64,000 nucleotides of DNA from Pseudomonas fluorescens (GCF_002022275.1 NZ_MSDF01000007.1:208479-272478); one strand, 5' to 3'. Positions 41,817-50,999 are shown, numbered from the stretch's first letter. The notes: generated from the sequence alone by a model not told the origin. Translations and numbers: made by a program.

Positions 41817-42350
41817 ATGAGACTCAAGCCCTTCCTTCTATTGATTTGCCTGCTCCTGCCCGGCCTTGGCGTTGCCGCCGAGAAGACCGTGTATGGCCTG
41901 AACGAATACGCAAAACTGGCGGGCATCGACCTGGAGGTCGCCGCCAAACTCGACACCGGCGCCAAGACCGCATCCCTCAGCGCCCGTGACATCAAGCGCT
42001 TCAAGCGCAACGGCGAATCCTGGGTGCGCTTTTATCTGGCCATCGACACTGCCCATTCCCACCCCATCGAACGCCCTCTGGCCCGCGTCAGCAAAATCAA
42101 GCGCCGCGCCGGTGACTACGACCCCGATGAGGACAAGAACTACACCGCCCGCCCAGTCATCGCGCTGGATATCTGCATGGGCACCGCTTTACGCAGCATC
42201 GAAGTGAACTTGACTGACCGTAGCGCTTTCCAATACCCGCTGCTGATCGGCTCCGAAGCGTTGAAACGCTTTGATGCGCTGGTCGACCCCAGTCTTAAAT
42301 ACGCAGCAGGCAAACCTGCCTGCGCCACCGACGCTCATACCGCCGAGTAA
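41817..42350 (+). CDS. Retropepsin-like 'ATP-dependent zinc protease' family protein, exported
   Basis: A 177-residue protein. After a signal peptide (MRLKPFLLLICLLLPGLGVAA) comes a domain with the aspartic-protease-like motif KLDTGAKTASLSA, then RPVIALDICMG and PLLIGSEAL. The family was once called a zinc protease but has a retropepsin fold. It is encoded with a transglutaminase-like membrane protein and an ATP-grasp ligase. An in-frame ATG at 41769 would add 16 residues before the signal peptide; 41817 is preferred. Confidence 0.78.
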   Translation: MRLKPFLLLICLLLPGLGVAAEKTVYGLNEYAKLAGIDLEVAAKLDTGAKTASLSARDIKRFKRNGESWVRFYLAIDTAHSHPIERPLARVSKIKRRAGDYDPDEDKNYTARPVIALDICMGTALRSIEVNLTDRSAFQYPLLIGSEALKRFDALVDPSLKYAAGKPACATDAHTAE

Positions 42351-42355
42351 ACCGA

Positions 42356-43888
42356 ATGCGCTCTTTGACCCTGCACCTGAGAATCCTCATCACCATTTTG
42401 GTGGTGCTGGGTATTTCGGTCACCGCCTACCAGATTTTCGTGCTGGGCATTCCCGTCACCGAGGACGCCACCGACGACTTGTGGAACATCGACGCCAAGG
42501 TCGAGTTCGTCGCCAGCCCCAAGGACCCGGTAAAAATCTCGATGTTCGTGCCGCCTCTGAGCCGCGACTTTGTCAGCCTCAATGAGAGTTTCATTTCCAA
42601 CAACTACGGCGTGAGCGTCAACCGCACTGACGGCAACCGTAAGGTCACCTGGTCGGCGCGCCGCGCCAAGGGCAACCAGACCCTGTATTACCGCCTGGTG
42701 CTGACCAAGCGTTACAGCGGCGAGAAGGTCAAGGTCAAAGGCCCGACCTTCCGCGACAGCATTGCCGTGGAAGGCCCGGAAAAAATCGCCGCCGAAGCCC
42801 TGCTCGCGCCGATCCGCCAACACTCGGCGGACGTCGAAACCTTTATTACCGAAGCCATCAAGCGCACCAACAACCTCAACGACGACAACGTGAAGCTGCT
42901 GCTGGCGGGCGACCCATCGATACCGCACAAGGCCAAGATCGTCGAGTTGCTGCTGTCCATCGCCCACGTGCCGGTGGAAAAAGTCCACACCATCCGCCTC
43001 GTTGCCGACCAGCCGCAAACCCCTGAACTGTGGCTGCGCAGCTTCAATGGCAACGACTGGCTGTACTTCAACCCGGAAACCGGTGAACAGGGCCTGCCGG
43101 CTGACCGCCTGCTGTGGTGGACCGGCGATGAAAACCTGATCACGGTGGATGGCGGCAAGAAAGCCATGGTCACCTTCAGTATGAACAACAGCGAGATGAA
43201 CGCGATTCGCCTGGCCAAGCTGACAGATGAGAACACCGACGCCAACTTCCTCGAATACTCGCTGTACGGCCTGCCGCTGCAAACCCAGCAGACCTTCATG
43301 ATCATGGTGATGATCCCGATTGGCGTGCTGGTGATTCTGATCCTGCGCAACCTGATCGGCCTGCAAACGCTGGGCACTTTTACGCCGGTGCTGATTGCGC
43401 TGGCGTTCCGCGAGACGCAGCTGGGCTTCGGGATTGTGCTGTTCACCATTATTACGGCGCTGGGGCTGTCCCTGCGGTCGTACCTCGAACACTTGAAGCT
43501 GCAGATGTTGCCGAGGCTGTCGGTGGTGCTGACCTTCGTGGTGGTGCTGATCGCGGCCATCAGCTTGTTCAGTCACAAGCTGGGGCTGGAACGCGGGCTG
43601 TCGGTGGCGCTGTTCCCGATGGTGATTCTGACCATGACCATCGAACGACTGTCGATTACCTGGGAAGAACGCGGCGCCAACCATGCGCTGAAAGTCGCGA
43701 TCGGTACGCTGTTCGCCGCCTCCCTCGCCCACATCATCATGAGCGTGCCGGAGCTGATCTATTTCGTGTTTACCTTCCCGGCGGTCCTGCTGATTCTGGT
43801 GGGCTTCATGCTGGCCATGGGTCGATATCGCGGCTACCGCCTGACCGAACTGGTGCGTTTCAAGGCCTTTTTGAAGGCTGACCAGTAA
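42356..43888 (+). CDS. Inactive-transglutaminase-like domain fused to seven membrane helices
   Basis: A 510-residue protein. An N-terminal membrane anchor (ILITILVVLGISVTAYQIFVL) is followed by a periplasmic region (~30-310) of the inactive transglutaminase family, then about seven membrane helices from FMIMVMIPIGVLVILILRNL to the end. It starts six bases after the protease-like gene, and its stop overlaps the next start (TAATG). The three-gene set is conserved in many proteobacteria; its substrate is unknown to me. Confidence 0.82.
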   Translation: MRSLTLHLRILITILVVLGISVTAYQIFVLGIPVTEDATDDLWNIDAKVEFVASPKDPVKISMFVPPLSRDFVSLNESFISNNYGVSVNRTDGNRKVTWSARRAKGNQTLYYRLVLTKRYSGEKVKVKGPTFRDSIAVEGPEKIAAEALLAPIRQHSADVETFITEAIKRTNNLNDDNVKLLLAGDPSIPHKAKIVELLLSIAHVPVEKVHTIRLVADQPQTPELWLRSFNGNDWLYFNPETGEQGLPADRLLWWTGDENLITVDGGKKAMVTFSMNNSEMNAIRLAKLTDENTDANFLEYSLYGLPLQTQQTFMIMVMIPIGVLVILILRNLIGLQTLGTFTPVLIALAFRETQLGFGIVLFTIITALGLSLRSYLEHLKLQMLPRLSVVLTFVVVLIAAISLFSHKLGLERGLSVALFPMVILTMTIERLSITWEERGANHALKVAIGTLFAASLAHIIMSVPELIYFVFTFPAVLLILVGFMLAMGRYRGYRLTELVRFKAFLKADQ

Positions 43889-45123
43889 TGTTCGGCTTCT
43901 GGAAGACCTGGAAGGCCCTGGAAACGCGGGGGATCATGGGCATCAACCGGCGAAACGCCGACTACGTGCTCAAGTACAACAAGCGCAGCCTGTATCCGCT
44001 GGTGGATGACAAGATCATCACCAAGGAACGCGCCCTGGCCGCCGGCCTGCATGTGCCCGAAATGTACGGGGTGATTTCCACCGAGAAAGGCATCGACAAG
44101 CTCGACGAGATCATCGGCGGGCGCAGCGACTTCGTGATCAAACCCGCGCAGGGCGCCGGCGGTGACGGCATTCTCGTCGTGGCGGACCGGTTTGAAGGGC
44201 GCTACCGCACGGTGTCCGGCAAGATCATCAGCCATGAAGAAATCGAGCATCAGATCTCCAGCATCCTCACCGGCCTGTATTCCCTTGGCGGCCACCGCGA
44301 CCGCGCGCTGATCGAATACCGCGTGGTGCCCGACCAGATCTTCAAAAGCATCAGCTACGAGGGCGTGCCGGACATCCGCATCATCGTGCTGATGGGCTAC
44401 CCGGTGATGGCCATGCTGCGTTTGCCGACCCGGCAGTCCGGCGGCAAGGCCAACCTGCACCAGGGCGCGATCGGCGTGGGCGTAGACCTGGCCACCGGCC
44501 TGACCCTGCGCGGCACCTGGCTGAACAACATCATCACCAAACACCCCGATACCACCAATGCGGTGGATGGCGTGCAACTGCCCAACTGGGACGGTTTCAT
44601 GAAGCTTGCGGCGGGCTGCTATGAGCTGTGCGGGTTGGGTTATATCGGCGTGGACATGGTGCTGGATCAGGAAAAAGGCCCGCTGATTCTCGAACTGAAT
44701 GCGCGGCCGGGGCTGAATATTCAGATCGCCAACGACTGTGGGTTGACCTTGCGCACACATGCGGTGGAAGCAAGATTGGAGGAATTGAAAGCTGCCGGTG
44801 TGACGGAAACGCCGGAAGAGCGGGTGAGGTTTGTGCAGGAAATGTTTGGGCACATTCCTGCGATGGCAAGCAATACCCCTTCAAGATCAGCCCTCAATCT
44901 GCTTATCCCCGACATCCCCCCTAGGACCAAAACCGACAGGGGACTACAATCGCCTCCCCCAAGCCAACCGCTGATTCGCTTCGCATGTCGACCTGTTCCG
45001 TACACCCGCTGCCCTACAGGGCCAACCCCGCCGAGTACTTCACGGCGATTCGCCACGCCCCCGGCGCGGTGCTGCTCGACAGCGGCCGCCCGGCGGCCGA
45101 GCGCGGGCGTTATGACCTGCTGA
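43888..45123 (+). CDS. RimK-like alpha-L-glutamate ligase-type ATP-grasp enzyme with aberrant tail
   Basis: A 411-residue reading frame. Residues 1-~328 are an ATP-grasp ligase related to RimK: FVIKPAQGAGGDGILVV, PDIRIIVLMGYPVMAMLR, IGVDMVLDQEKGPLILELNARPGL is spread over the metal-binding end. Normal family members stop shortly after QEMFGHIPAM. Here the frame continues about 80 residues rich in Pro, Arg and Thr and overlaps pabB by 139 bases in another reading frame, as if the natural stop had been lost. The tail has no sign of conservation. The ligase itself looks intact. Confidence 0.8.
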   Translation: MFGFWKTWKALETRGIMGINRRNADYVLKYNKRSLYPLVDDKIITKERALAAGLHVPEMYGVISTEKGIDKLDEIIGGRSDFVIKPAQGAGGDGILVVADRFEGRYRTVSGKIISHEEIEHQISSILTGLYSLGGHRDRALIEYRVVPDQIFKSISYEGVPDIRIIVLMGYPVMAMLRLPTRQSGGKANLHQGAIGVGVDLATGLTLRGTWLNNIITKHPDTTNAVDGVQLPNWDGFMKLAAGCYELCGLGYIGVDMVLDQEKGPLILELNARPGLNIQIANDCGLTLRTHAVEARLEELKAAGVTETPEERVRFVQEMFGHIPAMASNTPSRSALNLLIPDIPPRTKTDRGLQSPPPSQPLIRFACRPVPYTRCPTGPTPPSTSRRFATPPARCCSTAAARRPSAGVMTC

Positions 45124-46328
45124 GCGCGTGGCCGAATGCCACGTTGACGGTGGCGCCTGACGAAAACGGCAGTGATTTCCTGCAGCGTTTGCGGCAAAAC
45201 CTTACACAGCTCGGTGAAGCGGGTTTGCCGGCTGGCTATGAATTGCCGTTTGCCGGCGGGCTGATCGGCTACCTGAGCTACGACTTCGGTCGGCATCTGG
45301 AAAACATGCCGCACCTCGCCGTAGACGATTTACACCTGCCGGATGCGCGCTTCGGGCTCTATGCCTGGGCGCTGATCAGCGATCACCACGCGCAGACCAG
45401 CCAGCTGGTATTCCATCCATCACTTGCTGACAGCGAACGGCAACGCCTGATTGCATTGTTCAGCCGTGAAACTGTCGACACCCCGGCAAGCTTCAAACTG
45501 CACGGCCCCATGGCCCCGGACCTCACCGCCGAGGCCTACCGGCAGGCCATCGTGCGCATTCAGGATTACATCCAGGCCGGCGACTGCTACCAGGTCAACT
45601 TCGCCCAACGCTTTCGCGCACCGTGCATCGGTGATCCGTGGGCGGCGTATTGCGCCTTGCGTGAAGCCTGCCCTACCCCGTTTTCCGGGTTCCAGAGCCT
45701 GCCGGATGATGGCGCGGTGCTTAGCCTGTCGCCGGAACGCTTTGTGCGCATCAGCGAGCGCCAGGTCGAAACCCGCCCGATCAAAGGCACCCGCCCACGT
45801 GGCCTGACGCCCGAAGAAGATGCGGCCAACGCCGCCCAACTGCTGGCAAGCCCCAAGGACCGTGCCGAAAACCTGATGATCGTTGACCTGCTGCGCAACG
45901 ACCTCGGCCGCACTTGCCGCACCGGCTCGGTCAAAGTGCCGGAGCTGTTCAGCCTGGAAAGCTACCCCAACGTTCACCACCTAGTGAGCAGCGTGACGGG
46001 TGAGCTGGCCGCCGACAAAGACGCCCTCGACCTGATCGCCGGCAGCTTCCCCGGCGGCTCCATCACCGGTGCGCCGAAGATCCGCGCAATGCAGATCATC
46101 GACGAACTGGAGCCGACGCGCCGCGGGTTGTACTGCGGTTCGCTGGTGTATCTGGATGTGCGCGGCGAGATGGACAGCTCTATCGCGATCCGCAGCTTGC
46201 TGGTCAAGGATGGGCAGGTGTGCTGCTGGGGCGGCGGCGGGATCGTCGCGGACTCGGAGTGGGAGGCCGAGTATCAGGAGTCGCTGACGAAGGTGCGGGT
46301 GTTGTTACAAACGCTGGAAAACCTGTAG
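44985..46328 (+). CDS. pabB: Aminodeoxychorismate synthase component I PabB
   Basis: A 447-residue chorismate-binding enzyme making 4-amino-4-deoxychorismate for folate synthesis. Conserved segments: QAGDCYQVNFAQRF, FSGFQSLPDDGAVLSLSPE, RPIKGTRPRG, ENLMIVDLLRNDLGR and FPGGSITGAPKIRAM. ATG 44985 gives the expected N-terminus CSVHPLPYRANPAEYF, although no good Shine-Dalgarno site is visible. Its first 139 bases overlap the aberrant tail of the preceding ligase frame. Confidence 0.94.
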   Translation: MSTCSVHPLPYRANPAEYFTAIRHAPGAVLLDSGRPAAERGRYDLLSAWPNATLTVAPDENGSDFLQRLRQNLTQLGEAGLPAGYELPFAGGLIGYLSYDFGRHLENMPHLAVDDLHLPDARFGLYAWALISDHHAQTSQLVFHPSLADSERQRLIALFSRETVDTPASFKLHGPMAPDLTAEAYRQAIVRIQDYIQAGDCYQVNFAQRFRAPCIGDPWAAYCALREACPTPFSGFQSLPDDGAVLSLSPERFVRISERQVETRPIKGTRPRGLTPEEDAANAAQLLASPKDRAENLMIVDLLRNDLGRTCRTGSVKVPELFSLESYPNVHHLVSSVTGELAADKDALDLIAGSFPGGSITGAPKIRAMQIIDELEPTRRGLYCGSLVYLDVRGEMDSSIAIRSLLVKDGQVCCWGGGGIVADSEWEAEYQESLTKVRVLLQTLENL

Positions 46329-46372
46329 GGCCCAGGCCTTTCGTTTACAAGCCCGATATTTAATAGTCAAAA

Positions 46373-46591
46373 ATGTTTCCGGGGTTGCATCTGCACAACG
46401 CGCGGCTCAACACCTCCCAGTTTCGGATGGAGCAACTGGGCATGACCGCCCGCGACCTGGAGCCTTTTATCGGCACCAGTGGGCGGGTGTCGGAAGTGTT
46501 GAATCACAAGCGCAAGCTGGGTTTGTCGATGATCAAGCGACTGCATGAGGGCTTGAGCATTCCATATGAGAGGTTGCTGGCAGGGGTTTGA
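46373..46591 (+). pseudogene. HTH fragment of a HigA-like (COG5499) antitoxin
   Basis: A 72-residue frame corresponding to the C-terminal half of COG5499 helix-turn-helix proteins: FRMEQLGMTARDLEPFIG, SGRVSEVLNHKRKLGLSMI and RLHEGLSIPYERLL. Full proteins of this type are about 120-140 residues, and the N-terminal half is missing. No toxin gene is adjacent. ATG 46373 lacks a good ribosome-binding site. It is probably a decayed remnant, though a short functional regulator cannot be excluded. Confidence 0.6.
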
Positions 46592-46620
46592 CCGACGATA
46601 TGCAGTGACTGGACTGACCT

Positions 46621-46694
46621 CATCGCAGGCAAGCCAGCTCCCACATTTGATCGGGTTCACACAATTCAAAGGTGGGAGCTGGCTTGCCTGCGAT
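46621..46694. repeat. REP inverted pair (family A)
   Basis: CATCGCAGGCAAGCCAGCTC... and ...GAGCTGGCTTGCCTGCGAT arms around a 22-base centre, placed in the convergent gap between the HTH fragment and thrH. Confidence 0.85.
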
Positions 46695-46718
46695 AGGGCC
46701 ATCAGCCCATCGAATGGC

Positions 46719-47336
46719 TTACAGGCTCAACTGCCGATTCGACGCCTTGATAAATTCCTTCTTCAAATCCTCAAACGTATGCACCGCCGGAAACTGCGGG
46801 AATTCGCGAATCACGTTCTCCGGCGCATGGAACAAAATCCCGCGGTCCGCTTCGCCCAGCATGGTGGTGTCGTTGTAGGAATCGCCGGCGGCAATCACGC
46901 GGTAATAGAGGGTTTTGAAGGCCAATACCGACTGGCGTTTCGGATCTTTCTGACGCAGCTGGTAGCTCACCACGCGGTCGTTTTCGTCGGTAATGAGCCG
47001 GTGACACAGCAAGGTCGGGAACCCCAGCTGGCGCATCAGCGGCTGGGAAAACTCGTAGAAGGTGTCCGACAGGATCACCACCTGGAAGCGTTCGCGCAGC
47101 CAGTTGACGAACTCGATGGCGCCGTCCAGCGGCTTCAGCGTGGCGATCACTTCCTGGATGTCGGCGAGCTTGAGCCCATGTTCATCAAGGATGCGCAGGC
47201 GTTGCTTCATCAGCACGTCGTAGTCGGGAATGTCACGGGTGGTGGCCCGCAGGGATTCAATACCGGTTTTTTCGGCGAAGGCGATCCAGATTTCCGGAAC
47301 CAGTACCCCTTCCAGGTCGAGACAGGCAATTTCCAC
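46719..47336 (-). CDS. thrH: Phosphoserine phosphatase / homoserine phosphotransferase ThrH
   Basis: A 205-residue HAD-superfamily enzyme. Motif I is CLDLEGVLVPE (DxE rather than the usual DxD), motif II VVILSDTFYE, and motif III/IV the lysine region with AAGDSYNDTTML. ThrH removes phosphate from phosphoserine and can transfer it to homoserine. The start is GTG at 47336 with GGGAG upstream. The order pabB-thrH-cysH is the same in P. aeruginosa. Confidence 0.92.
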   Translation of the reverse strand: MEIACLDLEGVLVPEIWIAFAEKTGIESLRATTRDIPDYDVLMKQRLRILDEHGLKLADIQEVIATLKPLDGAIEFVNWLRERFQVVILSDTFYEFSQPLMRQLGFPTLLCHRLITDENDRVVSYQLRQKDPKRQSVLAFKTLYYRVIAAGDSYNDTTMLGEADRGILFHAPENVIREFPQFPAVHTFEDLKKEFIKASNRQLSL

Positions 47337-47486
47337 TAGACACTCCCATTGATGTTGTTAGTTGAGCGAGCAAAAGGACTGCCGAACTCTAGCGATTCAA
47401 GCTCGCCGCCGCAACGCAGAGCGGATTTTGATACCATCGCTCCCCTAGAGAGCGCTCAGCGCCACTGACCTGTAGGAACCGTCCTG

Positions 47487-48221
47487 ATGAACCAAGCCTT
47501 CGACGTCGCTGAACTCGCCGCGACTTATGCCAACAAATCCGCCCAGGACATTCTCAAGCTGGCGTTCAGCCAGTTCGGTGATGACCTGTGGATTTCCTTC
47601 AGCGGTGCCGAGGATGTGGTGCTGGTAGACATGGCCTGGAAGCTCAACAAGAACGTCAAGGTGTTCAGCCTCGACACCGGCCGCCTGCACCCGGAGACCT
47701 ACCGGTTTATCGAGCAGGTGCGCGACTTCTACAAGATCGACATCGAACTGATCTCGCCGGACCAGACCAAACTGGAACCTTTTGTTAAAGAAAAGGGCCT
47801 GTTCAGCTTCTACAAAGACGGCCATGGCGAGTGCTGCGGCGTGCGCAAGATTGAACCACTGCGCCGCAAACTCTCCGGCGTCAGCGCCTGGGCCACCGGC
47901 CAACGCCGCGATCAAAGCCCGGGGACACGCAGCCAGGTGGCCGTGTTGGAAATCGACACGGCGTTCTCCACCCCGGAACGCACCCTGTACAAATTCAACC
48001 CGCTGGCGCAGATGACCAGCGAGGAAGTCTGGGGTTACATCCGCATGCTGGAGCTGCCGTACAACAGCTTGCATGAGCGCGGCTTTATCAGCATCGGCTG
48101 CGAGCCTTGCACTCGCCCGGTGTTGCCGAACCAGCACGAACGCGAAGGCCGTTGGTGGTGGGAAGAGGCAACGCAGAAAGAATGCGGGCTGCATGCGGGG
48201 AATATCATCAGCAAGGCGTAA
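47487..48221 (+). CDS. cysH: Assimilatory adenylyl-sulfate (APS) reductase CysH
   Basis: A 244-residue thioredoxin-dependent reductase of sulfate assimilation. Besides the catalytic cysteine in KECGLH, it has the cysteine pairs GECCGVR and GCEPCTR that bind a [4Fe-4S] cluster. It should therefore use APS rather than PAPS, as in Pseudomonas generally. The nucleotide loop is [15 protein letters not shown] 47487 has TAGGAA upstream. It supplies sulfite and so sulfide for cysteine synthesis. Confidence 0.93.
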   Translation: MNQAFDVAELAATYANKSAQDILKLAFSQFGDDLWISFSGAEDVVLVDMAWKLNKNVKVFSLDTGRLHPETYRFIEQVRDFYKIDIELISPDQTKLEPFVKEKGLFSFYKDGHGECCGVRKIEPLRRKLSGVSAWATGQRRDQSPGTRSQVAVLEIDTAFSTPERTLYKFNPLAQMTSEEVWGYIRMLELPYNSLHERGFISIGCEPCTRPVLPNQHEREGRWWWEEATQKECGLHAGNIISKA

Positions 48222-48239
48222 GCCTTGGCGCAGTAAAAA

Positions 48240-48363
48240 GTGTGGGAGTGGCCTTGTGTGGGAGCTGGCTTGCCTGCGATAGCATCACCCCGGTATCACT
48301 GATACACCGAGGTGCCTGCATCGCGGGCAAGCCCGGCTCCCACACAAGCCCGCTCCCACATTT
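48240..48363. repeat. Composite REP inverted array (family A plus variant)
   Basis: The left side has GTGGGAGTGGCCTTG followed by TGTGGGAGCTGGCTTGCCTG; the right side has CATCGCGGGCAAGCCCGGCT and AAGCCCGCTCCCACA. The whole is an inverted array of about 124 bases with an inner GGTATCACTGATACACC dyad. Two arm types are nested here. It lies downstream of cysH. Confidence 0.8.
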
Positions 48364-48720
48364 GTTTTGTGTTGAGCAAAAAAATGTACACACACATGTA
48401 ACCATCGGTGCCATTTATGTGTGCAATCCAAATTCCTTCGCACCAAAACGTAACACCCCTCTCCCCACACTCTATGCCTGTTTAATAGAGTGCCCTCCTG
48501 GCAGAAAATAAATACCTGTTCAAACGGTCAATTTATATCGCTTTAGATTCAACCATTTATTAATCACACCTGCAAAAACGAAATTAACCACAGTTTTCAT
48601 AGATCAAAAACTGGCACGCATGTGGCTTAAGGTGAAATACGCTTTGTATACAATAAATACAAAACCTACATACACTTTGCCATCCGCCGCTTTGCTGCAG
48701 ATGCGCTGGAGCCTGCCGGA
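48364..48720 (+). promoter_or_regulatory. AT-rich regulatory region of the NCS1 permease operon
   Basis: No gene is seen in this 357-base stretch, which is clearly AT-richer than the rest. A sigma-54-type promoter TGGCAC-GCATG-TGGCT (48612-48627) has GG (48613-48614) and GC (48625-48626) at the correct distance, giving a start near 48638. A perfect palindrome TTGTATACAA (48644-48653) follows immediately and could bind a GntR-type repressor. Nitrogen control of a purine- or hydantoin-type permease is plausible. Confidence 0.6.
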
Positions 48721-50244
48721 ATGCGTACAAGCCTCTCGAATCACATCGCACTGGATCTGCCCTCCCTGAACCCCGAGGCCGCGAGCCCCGGCCCGCTGGT
48801 GCTTAGCCCACGGTTGCACAACAAGGACCTGGCGCCCACCAAGGTTGAAGGTCGACGCTGGGGGCGTTACAGCATCTTCGCACTGTGGACCAATGACGTG
48901 CACAACATCGCCAACTATTCGTTTGCCATTGGCTTGTATGCGCTGGGCCTGGGCGGCTGGCAGATCCTGTTATCCCTCGGGATCGGGGCGGCGCTGGTGT
49001 ACTTCTTCATGAACTTGTCGGGGTATATGGGCCAGAAAACCGGCGTGCCGTTTCCGGTCATCAGCCGTATCAGTTTCGGCATTCATGGCGCGCAGATTCC
49101 GGCGTTGATTCGCGCGGTGATTGCGATTGCCTGGTTCGGTATACAAACCTACCTGGCCTCGGTGGTTTTCCGTGTGTTGTTGTCGGCGATTCATCCGGGG
49201 TTTGCCGACTATGACCACAACTCGATCCTTGGCCTGTCCACCCTGGGCTGGGCGTGTTTTGTCGCGATCTGGTTCGTGCAACTGGCGATCCTGGCGTATG
49301 GCATGGAAATGGTGCGTCGCTATGAGGCGTTTGCCGGGCCGGTGATTCTGGTCACCGTCGCCTCGCTGGCCGGCTGGATGTACTTCCAGGTGGGCGGCAA
49401 CATCGCCTGGTCGGTTCGCGAGCCCCTGAGCGGCGGTGAGATGTGGCGCAATATCTTTGCCGGCGGCGCGTTGTGGCTGAGCATTTATGGCACGCTGATT
49501 CTGAATTTCTGTGACTTCGCCCGTTCTTCGCCGTGCCGCAAGACCATCCAGGTCGGCAACTTCTGGGGCCTGCCGGTGAATATCCTGGTGTTTGCCGCGA
49601 TCACCGTGCTGCTGTGCGGCGGGCAGTTCCAGCTCAATGGCCGGGTGATCGAAAGCCCGACTGAAATCATCGCGGCCATCCCCAACACCTTCTTCCTCGT
49701 ATTGGGCTGCCTGGCGTTCCTGATTGTCACCGTGGCCGTGAACATCATGGCCAACTTTGTCGCACCGGCCTTTGTGCTGAGCAACCTGGCGCCCAAGTAC
49801 CTGAACTTCCGCCGCGCCGGGTTGATCAGCGCAACGTTGGCGGTGCTGATCCTGCCGTGGAACCTCTACAACAGCCCGCTGGTGATCGTGTATTTCCTCT
49901 CCGGTCTGGGCGCGCTGCTGGGGCCGCTGTATGGCGTGATCATGGTCGACTACTGGCTGATCCGTAAAAGCCGGGTGGACGTGTTGCAGCTGTATAGCGA
50001 AGACCCAAGCGGGGTTTATTACTACAGCCGTGGCGTCAATTTGCGTGCGGTCGCGGCGTTTATTCCTGCGGCGCTGATCGCCATTCTGCTGGCGCTGTTG
50101 CCCGGCTTTGCCAGCGTCGCCCCGTTTTCCTGGATGTTTGGCGCCGGTATTGCAGGGCTGCTTTACCTGCTGATCGCCAAGCGCCAGCCGTTCTACGCCG
50201 ATGTCAGCGGCGAAAGCATTGCAGTCGATAACGTCAGTCATTAA
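48721..50244 (+). CDS. NCS1-family permease (allantoin/hydantoin/purine type)
   Basis: A 507-residue NCS1 transporter with about 12 membrane helices. Typical segments: IFALWTNDVHNIANYSFAIG, YMGQKTGVPFPVISRISFG, AIAWFGIQTYLAS, CDFARSSPCRKTI and YGVIMVDYWLIRKSR. Family substrates are allantoin, hydantoins, uracil and related bases with a cation. The racemase-like gene follows after 13 bases, favouring allantoin or a 5-substituted hydantoin as substrate. Confidence 0.87.
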   Translation: MRTSLSNHIALDLPSLNPEAASPGPLVLSPRLHNKDLAPTKVEGRRWGRYSIFALWTNDVHNIANYSFAIGLYALGLGGWQILLSLGIGAALVYFFMNLSGYMGQKTGVPFPVISRISFGIHGAQIPALIRAVIAIAWFGIQTYLASVVFRVLLSAIHPGFADYDHNSILGLSTLGWACFVAIWFVQLAILAYGMEMVRRYEAFAGPVILVTVASLAGWMYFQVGGNIAWSVREPLSGGEMWRNIFAGGALWLSIYGTLILNFCDFARSSPCRKTIQVGNFWGLPVNILVFAAITVLLCGGQFQLNGRVIESPTEIIAAIPNTFFLVLGCLAFLIVTVAVNIMANFVAPAFVLSNLAPKYLNFRRAGLISATLAVLILPWNLYNSPLVIVYFLSGLGALLGPLYGVIMVDYWLIRKSRVDVLQLYSEDPSGVYYYSRGVNLRAVAAFIPAALIAILLALLPGFASVAPFSWMFGAGIAGLLYLLIAKRQPFYADVSGESIAVDNVSH

Positions 50245-50257
50245 TCAAGGACATTCC

Positions 50258-50986
50258 ATGCGTATCCTCGTGGTCAACGTCAACACCACCGAATCCATCA
50301 CTGAAACCATCGCCCAGCAGGCGCGGGCTGTGGCCGCACCGGGCACCGAGATCGTCGGGCTCACGCCGTACTTTGGCGCCGAATCCGTGGAAGGCAACTT
50401 TGAAAGCTACCTGGCGGCCATCGCCGTGATGGACCGGGTCATGGCTTACGACCAGCCCTTTGACGCGGTGATACAGGCCGGTTATGGCGAGCATGGCCGT
50501 GAAGGTTTGCAGGAATTGTTGAATGTGCCGGTGGTGGATATCACCGAAGCCGCGGCCAGCACGGCGATGTTTTTGGGGCATGCGTATTCGGTGGTCACCA
50601 CACTTGACCGTACCGTGCCGCTGATCGAAGACCGCCTGAAACTCGCGGGCCTGTATCAGCGCTGCGCATCGGTGCGTGCCAGTGGCATGGCGGTGCTGGA
50701 GCTGGAAGAAGACCCGCTGGCGGCCATGGAGGCCATCGTGCGCCAGGCCGAACTGGCCATCCGCGAAGACAAAGCCGAAGTGATCTGCCTGGGCTGCGGC
50801 GGCATGGCCGGGCTGGATGAGCAGATTCGCCAGCGCACCGGTGTGCCGGTGGTGGATGGGGTGACGGCGGCGGTGACCATTGCTGAATCGCTGGTGCGGC
50901 TGGGGTTGTCGACGTCGAAAATCAGGACCTATGCGACGCCTCGGCCGAAGAAAGTGATTGGCTGGCCGGGGCAGTTCGGCCGGTAG
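50258..50986 (+). CDS. Hydantoin/allantoin racemase-like protein (Asp/Glu racemase superfamily)
   Basis: A 242-residue protein of the hydantoin racemase family: MRILVVNVNTTESIT, YFGAESVEGNFESYLA, VVDITEAAASTAMFLG and ICLGCGGMAGL. The second catalytic cysteine is present (LGCGG). At the place of the first one the sequence reads QAGYGEHGREG, where typical racemases have a cysteine (ACFGDPG). It may thus act on one enantiomer only or catalyse another reaction. No hydantoinase or allantoinase is nearby. Probably cotranscribed with the NCS1 permease. Confidence 0.8.
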   Translation: MRILVVNVNTTESITETIAQQARAVAAPGTEIVGLTPYFGAESVEGNFESYLAAIAVMDRVMAYDQPFDAVIQAGYGEHGREGLQELLNVPVVDITEAAASTAMFLGHAYSVVTTLDRTVPLIEDRLKLAGLYQRCASVRASGMAVLELEEDPLAAMEAIVRQAELAIREDKAEVICLGCGGMAGLDEQIRQRTGVPVVDGVTAAVTIAESLVRLGLSTSKIRTYATPRPKKVIGWPGQFGR

Positions 50987-50999
50987 ACCGCGTCGCGGC

